Assembly (NCBI RefSeq): GCF_046483665.1
Contig: NZ_JAWOCR010000063.1
Span: 1 to 64,000, forward strand
Source of the DNA: Thiohalophilus sp046483665
GTDB lineage: Bacteria > Pseudomonadota > Gammaproteobacteria > UBA6429 > Thiohalophilaceae
Direction: 5' to 3'
DNA: 64,000 nucleotides
Of this stretch, positions 49,145-57,288 are shown one piece after another. The position numbers and the translations under genes are program-made. Within the stretch, counting starts at the first letter, position 1; every line of letters starts with the position of its first letter. The notes under the pieces were generated by a model. That model had not been told where the DNA came from and did no database searches. It worked only from the letters and a program-made list of their open reading frames with translations.

Positions 49145-49846
49145 ATGAGTGAGTTTGATATTGATGAAGCCATGTTCGGTAACCGGGCGATGGCGTCGAA
49201 CCCTGAAATGTCACTGGAAGATCAACTCAAGCTGCATCAACAGCACGTTGCCGAATTGCCGGACACTGCATCCAGTCTGGACCGCGCCCGCGCCCGACTG
49301 GATGTCGCCGAATTGCTGCTGGCTCTGGAGCGCAAGGATGAGGCCTGGGCAGAAGGACGCGAAATTATCCAGACATTTTTAAACAATGAAGCCTGGCAGG
49401 AAGCGGTGGAAACCTGCAATGTCCTGTTCCAGTGTGAACAGCCAGATTCGCTTTCAGCGCTGGGGCAGGGTGTCTGGCTGGCGGTGACCTTTCCCATCAT
49501 GCCGCAGACAACGATTGCCATGCTCAATCATATCATTGATGAAACACCGGAGGACTCTGATGGTGCCGCCGTGGCGGCGATCACCTCTCATTACATCGCC
49601 GACCTGAGGACACCGGAAGACAAACATGAAAGCCTGACATTCCTGACTTCCAAGGTTCTGGCGGATGTTGCCCGGCGACACAGTAATGTTGAATCACAGG
49701 AGCAGATGGATATGTGGCTCAAGAAACTGGAGCTGGAAGACCCCAAAGCCTTTTTGCCCCGCCTGTCCACGGTGATCGATGTACTGGTTCAGGATGACTG
49801 GTGGTTTGATCGCGAAGCAGTACGGGAAAAACTGCCGGTTAACTGA
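49145..49846 (+). CDS. Hypothetical acidic helical protein (TPR-like)
   Basis: A 233-residue, soluble, acidic, almost wholly helical protein with a TPR-like stretch (about 40-100, SLDRARARLDVAELLLALER, then DEAWAEGREIIQTFLNNEAW). No signal peptide, membrane helix or catalytic motif. I do not recognise a named family. The 260 bp before it (48885-49144) hold no gene. It is convergent with the diguanylate cyclase gene, so not in its operon. Confidence 0.75.
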   Translation: MSEFDIDEAMFGNRAMASNPEMSLEDQLKLHQQHVAELPDTASSLDRARARLDVAELLLALERKDEAWAEGREIIQTFLNNEAWQEAVETCNVLFQCEQPDSLSALGQGVWLAVTFPIMPQTTIAMLNHIIDETPEDSDGAAVAAITSHYIADLRTPEDKHESLTFLTSKVLADVARRHSNVESQEQMDMWLKKLELEDPKAFLPRLSTVIDVLVQDDWWFDREAVREKLPVN

Positions 49847-49890
49847 ATAGTCTACTAGCGGGGACGCCGGCGACGAACAGGTATCACGAA

Positions 49891-51393
49891 TTAGCTGAGA
49901 TCTCCCGCCCCGGCCCGGCTTTCAGCCTGGTTTCCGGCGCTTTGTACACGCAAACGGTCGTGTCGATCCACGATAATCTGATTGCGTCCCAGCCGTTTGG
50001 CTTCATACATCGCATCATCTACCCGTTTGAGCAGTGACTCGATATTATCACCCTCTTTCAACAAAGCTACTCCGGCCGAGAAGGTCGGTGCCGGGACATC
50101 GGTTTCTCCACAGTGACATATCGTCTCGGCGGCTTTTTCCTGTACCTTGCACAAGGCTGACAAAACCCCATCGAGATCTGTATTTGGGAGGATCACGGCA
50201 AATTCTTCGCCGCCATAACGCGCAACCATATCGTGATGCCGAAACGTTGTCAGGATGTGATTTGCATAGCAGGTCAGCACCGCATCACCAACAACATGTC
50301 CATATTCATCATTAACGGCTTTGAAAGAATCAAGATCCAGCAGGACCACGGCCAGATGAAAGCCGTAACGTTGTGAGCGACCCACTTCATCCTCGAGACG
50401 GCGCATCAAGGCCCGCCGGTTAGGCAGGTCGGTCAGTTCATCGGTCATACTCAACAGGCGCACCCGGGCCAGTTCCTCGCTAAGTTGCTGACTGTCGGTT
50501 TCAATCATCTTCAGATATTGCTTGGCTTCGGCCAGTTTTCCCAGCAACCCCTGATATGCACCGCCAAGTTTCTCCACGTCTTCCATCAGGCTGTGACGTA
50601 ACAGGTTGATGTCATCAATCTCCTCGGCCTCGGCCAGACCCAGCTTGACATTCTCCAGCATGTCACCGAATTGTTTATTTTCGTCAATCGTCTCCTGTAT
50701 ATGCTGCATCAGCTTGGCCTGAACTTTTTCCGCCTGCCGGTGCTGAGTGCTGAGGTATTGACGGTACCTGGAAGCCAGTTCCTGTTCAGTCGACTGATCG
50801 TTACGGGGTAACAATTCTTCAATCAGGTTCTGAATCAACTGGCGTTGTGACTCGTGTTGCGGTGACGGGATTTCTTCGTCCTGTTCTTTCCCGTTCGGCT
50901 GTTGTGCTGCAATTTCACCAGAAGCGCTATCATTAGCGTCATCATCACTATAATAAGAAAGTACCGGCTGCAGGGCTCGACGTAATACAGCTTCGTCGAT
51001 CAGCTCCATACGGGAAATATGCAGGGCATACAGATCTATGTGCCGTTGCAGCTCTTTCAGCTCATGACTGGTATGAGGCAACCGGAGTTGTTTTTGCAGC
51101 AGCTTGACATGCAAGTGCATTGAACTGCCGGGACTGAGATGCTTGGAATAAACATCCAGCAGCGAACGCAACCAGTAGCGCAGGATTTGATCACGATTGT
51201 TCTGTTCCTGCTCATGCTCGCTCAGCATGCGCTCCACATGCTGATATAGCACCATACCAGAGGTCGACGATTTAAGATCGTCAAGCAGATTCAGAACGCG
51301 GCCGGCCGCGCCGGAGTAGACAGAGGCTTTCTCCCCGTCAGGCTTGACTCCGATCAGCGCATCGACGCCTCTGTTATCAGGTGCTGACATCAC
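49891..51393 (-). CDS. Diguanylate cyclase (GGDEF) with helical N-terminal region
   Basis: A 500-residue soluble protein. An N-terminal helical region (about 1-150), an acidic linker (about 150-185) and coiled coils (about 185-320) lead to a GGDEF domain (about 325-485) with active-site YGGEEF near residue 392, DLDSFKAVNDEYGH, and an intact product-inhibition site (RHHD five residues before the signature). It should synthesise c-di-GMP from GTP. No membrane segment or standard sensor was seen. It is monocistronic. Confidence 0.92.
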   Translation of the reverse strand: MMSAPDNRGVDALIGVKPDGEKASVYSGAAGRVLNLLDDLKSSTSGMVLYQHVERMLSEHEQEQNNRDQILRYWLRSLLDVYSKHLSPGSSMHLHVKLLQKQLRLPHTSHELKELQRHIDLYALHISRMELIDEAVLRRALQPVLSYYSDDDANDSASGEIAAQQPNGKEQDEEIPSPQHESQRQLIQNLIEELLPRNDQSTEQELASRYRQYLSTQHRQAEKVQAKLMQHIQETIDENKQFGDMLENVKLGLAEAEEIDDINLLRHSLMEDVEKLGGAYQGLLGKLAEAKQYLKMIETDSQQLSEELARVRLLSMTDELTDLPNRRALMRRLEDEVGRSQRYGFHLAVVLLDLDSFKAVNDEYGHVVGDAVLTCYANHILTTFRHHDMVARYGGEEFAVILPNTDLDGVLSALCKVQEKAAETICHCGETDVPAPTFSAGVALLKEGDNIESLLKRVDDAMYEAKRLGRNQIIVDRHDRLRVQSAGNQAESRAGAGDLS

Positions 51394-51763
51394 TGTCCCT
51401 AATTTGTCTGGTCTTGCTTTTCTGTGATCCCCCGAACAATCTCACCAGGCCCGCATGACACTGTTAACCGTAACAACATGCCATTACTGAATCGCTGGAA
51501 AACAATCAGTTGGCCAGATGATTGACTGAAATTATCTGATCCGCCTGTCTGGCGCAAGCAGTTCTTTTTTCAACATATTATGGATTAAAACCCGGCTGAT
51601 GACTTTAGCGTTACAAGCACTTGGACCAACTTCGTAAACATTTTGTTTAATTGTGGCTTTTAACAAACTGAACCGATCACTACCGCACGTTTCAAAACCG
51701 CTATAATGGATTACAGACTTACGGGTTTTCCCTAACCCCCTGCCCCCTGTGCGGAGGTGTTCC
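51394..51763. other. 370-bp intergenic region, divergent promoters
   Basis: An A/T-richer stretch between the divergent diguanylate cyclase and lipoprotein genes. A TATAAT -10-like box lies at 51702-51707 (plus strand) with only a weak -35. No convincing ORF or RNA was seen. Confidence 0.5.
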
Positions 51764-52339
51764 ATGTCACGATTATTTTTGGTATTCCCCCTGCTGGGAT
51801 TGCTTGGCGCATGCCAGGCACCGCCCTTCTCACCCGACTCGCCACTGACAGGGGTGCCGGTGCAGTCCACCTTGATCCTGCATGAACCGCTGACCCTGCC
51901 ACCCCGGACGGTCAGCCTCTGGTTTCAAAATGGCAAGCAACAAAAGGAATCGAACCTGGACCGCTATTATCCACATTGTAAATTCGAGACACTACGCATG
52001 CAGGATGTTTCCAAAATCGTTCAGCCCGACACGTTTGTGATTCATAAAGTGGTACGCTGGGATGACTATGCCACGCAGCCCGTTCAGCTGGCACACAACC
52101 GGTTTATATCGGGCCTTACACCGGGCGACAGCGATGGAGGTCTCTCTCATGTCAACACCGCAACTGAAATGTTTCTACGCTCCGGGCGACAGCCCGATGT
52201 CTATCGACTTGTCTGCAGTCAGTGGGAAGATGCAGCCGAAGCCAACCATGTGACCATCAACCAGATCCGTCGCGTGCTGGGTGAAATATTTACACTAAAA
52301 TTACCGGAGAAACGGTCGATAAATTCAGACGGATCCTGA
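51764..52339 (+). CDS. Putative lipoprotein of unknown family
   Basis: A 191-residue protein from ATG 51764, with GGAGG 6 bp before it (an in-frame ATG at 51749 is less likely). Signal helix MSRLFLVFPLLGLLGACQ with lipobox LLGAC. The mature domain has conserved-looking RTVSLWFQNGKQ, LDRYYPHCKFETLRMQDVSK and late VCSQWEDAAEANHVTINQIR. The two late cysteines could pair. I do not recognise the family. The 21-bp gap to the next gene suggests co-transcription. Confidence 0.8.
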   Translation: MSRLFLVFPLLGLLGACQAPPFSPDSPLTGVPVQSTLILHEPLTLPPRTVSLWFQNGKQQKESNLDRYYPHCKFETLRMQDVSKIVQPDTFVIHKVVRWDDYATQPVQLAHNRFISGLTPGDSDGGLSHVNTATEMFLRSGRQPDVYRLVCSQWEDAAEANHVTINQIRRVLGEIFTLKLPEKRSINSDGS

Positions 52340-52360
52340 TAAACCGACAGCGCCAACGAC

Positions 52361-52720
52361 ATGACCAGTATCAAAGTCATCCCGGATGATCGCGGCACCC
52401 AGAGCCTGCGCGCCGATAATTTGCGACCGCAGGCCACAGGGCCAGTCTCGGCCATCACCGGCCCGCGCGCTCTTCAAACCGGGGAAACACATAATGCTCC
52501 CGCACCCCGCTTGCGAATCGCCCATCCGCGCATTCGTCGTCGCCTGCTGGCCGAGCGCCGCACCCGGCCGGATCGACGTCGTTATCAGGAGCGCCGGCGC
52601 GCTAACCGACCGGTTATGCTCGATACCCGCAGTCAGCACGAACGCCGCCGCCGGGCCGGGCGCCGACGCAGTGATCAGGGCTTTCGAACTATTCACCACG
52701 GTATCGATACCGAAGTCTGA
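52361..52720 (+). CDS. Small arginine-rich protein
   Basis: A 119-residue, very basic protein. The C-terminal half (about 50-105) has arginine clusters: HPRIRRRLLAERRTRPDRRR, YQERRRANRPVMLDTRSQHE and RRRRAGRRRSD. The ANRPVMLDTRSQHERRR pattern resembles short basic gammaproteobacterial hypotheticals of the type RRK...PVLLDTR...DRRR. No strong ribosome site is visible and frames overlap on the other strand, so the call is moderate. Function is unknown; nucleic acid binding is possible from charge. Confidence 0.55.
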   Translation: MTSIKVIPDDRGTQSLRADNLRPQATGPVSAITGPRALQTGETHNAPAPRLRIAHPRIRRRLLAERRTRPDRRRYQERRRANRPVMLDTRSQHERRRRAGRRRSDQGFRTIHHGIDTEV

Positions 52721-52734
52721 ACCGGCTCCTTTAC

Positions 52735-53475
52735 CTAATCGACGAACGGTCCCCACTGATGAATCGGCTCCTCATGGGGCTGCCCTATCACCAGCATGAA
52801 CCGGCTTTCCTGTTGGCCTTTCATTGCCAGTTCGGACAGTAACTCGAAGAACAGGGCCTGACCGGCCTGCAGTGATTGACCGTTCACCTCGACGGCGCCC
52901 TCCATCACATATAACAGCCCCCTGAAACCGTCCGGAACCGGTTCAACATACTGTCCCCCGGCGGGCAGCCGGACATCGTAATAACGCATATCGGTTTTGA
53001 TCTTCAGCGATGAGGGTTCGCCGACAATCACCCGTACCCGGGCATCGTCTACCTGCCGCACCGGCAGCACCTCGCTATCGACCTGTTGATAGCCGGGATC
53101 GATCTGTTTGAGTCGTTGCGGCAGATTGATCCATAACTGAATACCGCTGCTTTGACCCTGGCTCGACGGCATTTCCGAATGTTCGATCCCACGCCCGGCA
53201 GTGAAGCGTTGCGCACCTCCGGCCATGACCGTGGACTGATTGCCCAGGTTATCCTTGTGCTCCATGCTGCCGTTGAACATATAGGTAATCGCCTCGAAAC
53301 CCCGATGTGGATGCGTCGGAAACCCATTGCCGGGTTCAATGGTGAAGTGATCCCACAAAACAAACGGGTCGTAATGCATCATACGACGCGGGATGGGAAA
53401 TAACCGTTGCACCTCGGCGCCATCGCCTTCCTGCATCAACAGGGCATCGGTCACAAATATGGACTGACTGCTCAT
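52735..53475 (-). CDS. Pirin family protein
   Basis: A 246-residue bicupin. The N-terminal cupin has metal ligands in FPTHPHRGFEAITYMFNG and the following HSE (GIEHSEMPS). It corresponds to YhhW-like quercetinases/pirins. It overlaps the upstream glutathionyl-hydroquinone reductase by 4 bp (ATGA), so they are coupled, which fits shared action on aromatic or quinone compounds. Confidence 0.92.
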   Translation of the reverse strand: MSSQSIFVTDALLMQEGDGAEVQRLFPIPRRMMHYDPFVLWDHFTIEPGNGFPTHPHRGFEAITYMFNGSMEHKDNLGNQSTVMAGGAQRFTAGRGIEHSEMPSSQGQSSGIQLWINLPQRLKQIDPGYQQVDSEVLPVRQVDDARVRVIVGEPSSLKIKTDMRYYDVRLPAGGQYVEPVPDGFRGLLYVMEGAVEVNGQSLQAGQALFFELLSELAMKGQQESRFMLVIGQPHEEPIHQWGPFVD

Positions 53476-54452
53476 AGCCTTCCCCCCCGATCATGCTTCT
53501 GCAGTAAATCCTGCGCCGGTCCCTTGGGCACGATGCGAGTCGGATTCAGCTCGACATGACTGTAATAGTAGTGCTGCTTGATGTGCTCAAAATTCGTGGT
53601 AGCGGCAATGCCCGGCATCTGATACAGCTCGAGCAGATAATTAAACAGGTTCGGATAATCGGCGATGCGTTGCCGGTTACATTTAAAATGACCGACATAC
53701 ACCATATCGAAGCGTAGCAGGGTTGGAAACAGCCGCCAGTCCGCCTCGGTAATCCGCTTACCGATCAGATACCGGTTTTTCGACAGACGCTGTTCCAGCT
53801 CATCCAGTGCAGCGAACAGGCTGTCGAAATTTTTCTCGTAAGCCGCCTGGGTGCTCGCAAAACCGGTACGATAGACGCCGTTATTGACGGGCTCATAGAT
53901 CCATTCATTGAGTTCATCGATTTCACTACGCAGTGCCTCGGGATACAGATCCACCTCCTGGTCGGCCCACTCATCAAACGCGCTGTTAAACATGCGTATA
54001 ATCTCCGCCGACTCGTTGTTGACGATAGTTCCCCGCTGTTTGTCCCACAATGTGGGCACGGTCACGATACCGCTGTAATGGGGTGCGGCCCGGGTATACA
54101 ACTGGTGCATGTACTCATAACCATACAGCGTATCGCCGGTGGTTCCGGGATAATCGCGAAAGTCCCAGCCTTTGGGTCCCATATGCGGATGAACTACCGA
54201 GACACTGATGAGATCTTCAATTTTTTTCAGCTTGCGAAAGATCAGTGTCCGATGCGCCCAGGGGCAGGCATAGGAAATATACAGGTGATAACGACCCGGC
54301 TCGGCCCTGAAACCGCCCTCGCCGCTGGGGCCGGGTGACCCGTCGGGCGTCACCCAGTGACGAAACTGCGAGTCCTGGCGCACGAATTCGCCGTTTTCGG
54401 TTTCGGCATCGAGCCAGTCCTCGTGTAACTGGCCGTTTATCATCAGGCTCAT
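53472..54452 (-). CDS. Glutathionyl-hydroquinone reductase (Xi-class GST)
   Basis: A 326-residue protein of the YqjG/EcM4 class. Active-site Cys in LYISYACPWAHRTLIF. Other landmarks: DKQRGTIVNNESAEIIRMFN, YRTGFASTQAAYEKN, ITEADWRLFPTLLRFD. It reduces glutathionyl-hydroquinones using glutathione. GAGGAAG precedes the ATG. It is second in the doxX-GHR-pirin group facing away from the LysR gene. Confidence 0.94.
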   Translation of the reverse strand: MSLMINGQLHEDWLDAETENGEFVRQDSQFRHWVTPDGSPGPSGEGGFRAEPGRYHLYISYACPWAHRTLIFRKLKKIEDLISVSVVHPHMGPKGWDFRDYPGTTGDTLYGYEYMHQLYTRAAPHYSGIVTVPTLWDKQRGTIVNNESAEIIRMFNSAFDEWADQEVDLYPEALRSEIDELNEWIYEPVNNGVYRTGFASTQAAYEKNFDSLFAALDELEQRLSKNRYLIGKRITEADWRLFPTLLRFDMVYVGHFKCNRQRIADYPNLFNYLLELYQMPGIAATTNFEHIKQHYYYSHVELNPTRIVPKGPAQDLLQKHDRGGRL

Positions 54453-54574
54453 GGGGTATCTTCCTCTTTACTGCAGTTTAATATTCAGTATGCATTTCCG
54501 TTCGCAAAGCAACGCCAATGAACGAGAACAGGTAAATCCGGCTGGGTTCATTCGCGCGGACGGTCGGCCGGGCC

Positions 54575-54960
54575 CTACTTCCTGTCCAGACTCAACGCCC
54601 CGGCACCGTGCGCCGCCAGCATCAGCAGTCCATCGACCATGGCCAGGTTCTTCATGAACAGGATCGATAGCGTCTGTTCGGCAAAATTGCTGTGGAGAAT
54701 AACCGCCGAGACGATGTTGAATGCCGCCCGGGTCCAGGGGCAGCCCGGCGGGTCTGCCAGCCGAGGAGCCGCGCCAGCGCGCGACCGATTTCCAGCAGAA
54801 TGACCAGGGGCAACAACATCCCCGGCACCCCCATCGATTCCATATAGCCCGGGGAACCGGCATAGCCGCTGATCTTGCTGATCCCCGCCAGAAAAAAGAT
54901 AGGGGCCAGCAAAATCCGTCCGCCAGTGTCTGATATTTGCCCATGTAGCTTTTCTCTCAA
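54575..54960 (-). pseudogene. DoxX family membrane protein, frameshifted
   Basis: The 5' part from ATG 54960 reads DTGGRILLAPIFFLAGISKI then MESMGVPGMLLPLVILLEIG, typical DoxX, up to LLGWQTRRAAPGPG. The DoxX C-terminus (AFNIVSAVILHSNFAEQTLS, then ILFMKNLAMVDGLLMLAAHG, then AGALSLDRK and TAG at 54575-54577) continues in another frame. The shift lies at about 54728-54750, in a G/C-rich stretch. It is either a true pseudogene or a one-base sequencing/assembly error. It heads the group controlled by the divergent LysR regulator. Confidence 0.85.
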
Positions 54961-54995
54961 ATAGTGTTAATTCGTGAAAGGAACATAGCCTTTAA

Positions 54996-55051
54996 ATATT
55001 CGATAAAAAAGTCGAAATATATGCTTATATATATCGGATTAGTTGATATAT
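54996..55051. promoter_or_regulatory. Candidate LysR operator in the doxX/lysR divergent region
   Basis: Two dyads lie between the divergent genes: TTCGA-N8-TCGAA (54999-55016) and ATATATC-N9-GATATAT (55029-55051). LysR regulators bind T-N11-A dyads in such positions. The surroundings are A/T-rich, unlike the flanking G/C-rich genes, and should hold both promoters. Confidence 0.6.
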
Positions 55052-55058
55052 TTACACC

Positions 55059-55967
55059 ATGCGCACCCCCCGTATCAGCCTGGATCAATGGCAGGTTCTG
55101 CAGGCTATCGTCGAGCACGGCAGTTACGCCCGGGCCGCCGCGGCCCTGCATCGCAGTCAGTCCTCGATCAGCTATGCCATCAAGCAGTTACAGATGCAGC
55201 TCGGGGTCGCCGTGCTGGAGGTGCGGGGACGCAAGGCACAGTTGACCGGAGCCGGCGAGGCCCTGCTGGGCCGCGCCCGGCAGCTGCTGGAAGAGGCCGT
55301 GGCCCTGGAGGATCTGGCTCATCACCTGGAACAGGGCCGGGAGGCAGCGATCCGGGTGGTGGTGGACGCGGCCTTCCCCCCGGACCTGTTACTCGATGCC
55401 CTGCACGCCTTTGCCCTGCAGGATCGCGGTACCCGGGTACTGCTGGAGGAGGTGGTATTGTCCGGCGCGCTGGACGCGATGGAACAGGGTCAGGCGGATC
55501 TGATTATCGGCGCCGAGTTGCCGTCGGCCTCCCTGGCCGATCCGCTGCTGGAAATCGAATTTGTGGCCGTCGCCCACCCCGATCATCCCCTGCACGGGCT
55601 CGACCGCCTGCTGAACATGGCGGATCTGGAAAAAGAGATGCAGGTGGTGGTCAAGGACTCGGGAGCGCAATCCCCGCGTGATTTTGGCTGGCTGGGCGCC
55701 GAGCACCGCTGGACCGTCAGCAGCATCGAGACCGCCGTGACGACTATACGCCACGGACTGGGTTACGGCTGGTTACCCCGCCATCAGATTCAGGCCGAAC
55801 TGGAAAACGGTAAACTGGTGCCTCTGCCGCTGGCCAGCGGTCAGACCTACCGTACTCATCTGTATCTGGCCTTCGGCCAGGAACTTCCAGGGCCAGCGAC
55901 ACAGTTAATGAGTGATCTGATCCGGGCCCGGGCCACGAGTTGGTACCGCAACCAGTCGGCTTTCTGA
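55059..55967 (+). CDS. LysR family transcriptional regulator
   Basis: A 302-residue protein with an N-terminal winged helix-turn-helix (about 5-65, ARAAAALHRSQSSISYAIKQ) and a C-terminal periplasmic-binding-like effector domain (about 90-295, with VDAAFPPDLLLDALHAF and LGYGWLPRHQIQAEL). It is divergent from doxX-GHR-pirin, the usual target position for a LysR activator. The genes suggest an electrophile or quinone inducer. Confidence 0.93.
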   Translation: MRTPRISLDQWQVLQAIVEHGSYARAAAALHRSQSSISYAIKQLQMQLGVAVLEVRGRKAQLTGAGEALLGRARQLLEEAVALEDLAHHLEQGREAAIRVVVDAAFPPDLLLDALHAFALQDRGTRVLLEEVVLSGALDAMEQGQADLIIGAELPSASLADPLLEIEFVAVAHPDHPLHGLDRLLNMADLEKEMQVVVKDSGAQSPRDFGWLGAEHRWTVSSIETAVTTIRHGLGYGWLPRHQIQAELENGKLVPLPLASGQTYRTHLYLAFGQELPGPATQLMSDLIRARATSWYRNQSAF

Positions 55968-56525
55968 TAGATGCCGACCCGTTCGGTATGGGCGAGGAGG
56001 TGATCCTGCTTCTCCTCCCGCAGTGTCGTCTTGCCCGGCTTGAGCAATTCCGGCCGCACAATATTCCCGGCTGGAGCTTAGTAAAACAGCGATGCCCAGC
56101 GGATGGCGGTCGGGGTTCCACTGGCCGGTCTGCTTTCAGTCATCGATTCCCTGCCGACTCCCTGCAGGCAAATCACCATCAACCACATTCTCTGGCAGAC
56201 CGTGGCTGTGGGTGGCAGGTTATACAATATCCCGTAAATAGACCATTTTGTGGGCATCGGGATACGGCGGATACGATTCAGCAATTGATGAATGGATTGC
56301 CTGAGGATGCGCTGTATCTGTCAGATATAGCGACATAGCCAGGTATCGCTATGGTTATCGATAGCGCTCTGATTTTGTTCAACCATAATAGGAATGTATT
56401 GGTACAGGCTACTCACCCCTGAATGTTGGCAACAACAGGTGACCAAATACTTGCCGGGGCAGACCTTTAACACCCTCTCTCCTGTCTATACTGAATAACA
56501 AATCCATTGCCACAGGAAATGCGTT
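55968..56525. other. 558-bp region without a recognisable gene
   Basis: It contains short open frames on both strands. The plus-strand frame 55940-56338 ends TIQQLMNGLPEDALYLSDIA, which looks protein-like but has no supported start, since it overlaps lysR. A minus-strand fragment includes TTLREEKQDHLLAHTERVG (near 56030-55970). Either could be a gene remnant. No RNA or repeat was recognised. Confidence 0.4.
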
Positions 56526-57272
56526 ATGACTCTTAACCAGCAACAACGCGAACAGTGCCGAACCAGCCGCTGGGACTTTTCCGATCTCAGGGCGGTATTT
56601 CTCAACTGCACCCTGAAGAAAAGTCCGGAACTGTCACATACCGAAGGATTAATCGATATTGCAAAAAGTATCCTGCGGGAAAACGGCGTCAGTACACAAA
56701 TCATTCGTCCGGTGGATCATGACATCGCCGTCGGTGTGTATCCGGACATGACCGAACACGGCTGGGAGCAGGATGCGTGGCCGGCACTGTTCAAAGAAAT
56801 CATTGCTGCCGACATACTGGTGATCACGACGCCGATCTGGTTGGGCGACAAGTCTTCGATCTGCAGTCGCATCATCGAACGGCTCTATTCGATGTCCGGT
56901 GAACTCAATGAGCAGGGGCAGTATCTATATTACGGACGGGTCGGCGGATGTCTGGTGACCGGCGATGAAGACGGCGCCAAACACTGCGCCATGAATATTC
57001 TTTACTCCCTGCAGCATCTGGGTTACCTGATTCCGCCGCAATCGGACGCAGCCTGGGTCGGAGAAGCGGGACCGGGCCCCTCCTATCGCGATGCAGGTTC
57101 CGGTGGCCCGGACAACGACTTCACCAATCGCAATACCACCTTCATGACCTGGAACCTGTTGCATATGGCGCGGATGCTAAAGGATGCTGGCGGTCTCCCC
57201 GCCCATGGCAATCAGCGTTCAGAATGGGAGGCCGGTTGCCGGTTCGATTTCCCCAACCCGGATTACCGGTAA
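56526..57272 (+). CDS. Flavodoxin-like / NADPH-dependent FMN reductase family protein
   Basis: A 248-residue protein. It has a flavodoxin-like fold core with LRAVFLNCTLKKSPELSHTE at the FMN phosphate loop position, VITTPIWLGDKSSICSRIIE and GGCLVTGDEDGAKHCAMNIL, and a C-terminal extension (about 185-248). It is probably an FMN-binding oxidoreductase. It converges on the acyl-AMP ligase gene and could donate electrons to the nearby P450, which is speculative. Confidence 0.82.
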   Translation: MTLNQQQREQCRTSRWDFSDLRAVFLNCTLKKSPELSHTEGLIDIAKSILRENGVSTQIIRPVDHDIAVGVYPDMTEHGWEQDAWPALFKEIIAADILVITTPIWLGDKSSICSRIIERLYSMSGELNEQGQYLYYGRVGGCLVTGDEDGAKHCAMNILYSLQHLGYLIPPQSDAAWVGEAGPGPSYRDAGSGGPDNDFTNRNTTFMTWNLLHMARMLKDAGGLPAHGNQRSEWEAGCRFDFPNPDYR

Positions 57273-57288
57273 CATGACAAAAGAGCCT

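Noticed and set aside
52325..52756. 143-codon minus-strand frame opposite the Arg-rich gene
   Set aside because: It is Ala/Gly-rich with no domain. The plus frame has a coherent basic composition with a recurring motif.
54468..54944. 158-codon minus-strand frame across doxX
   Set aside because: Its sequence is not DoxX-like. The two DoxX halves are in the other two frames, so this one is a shadow.
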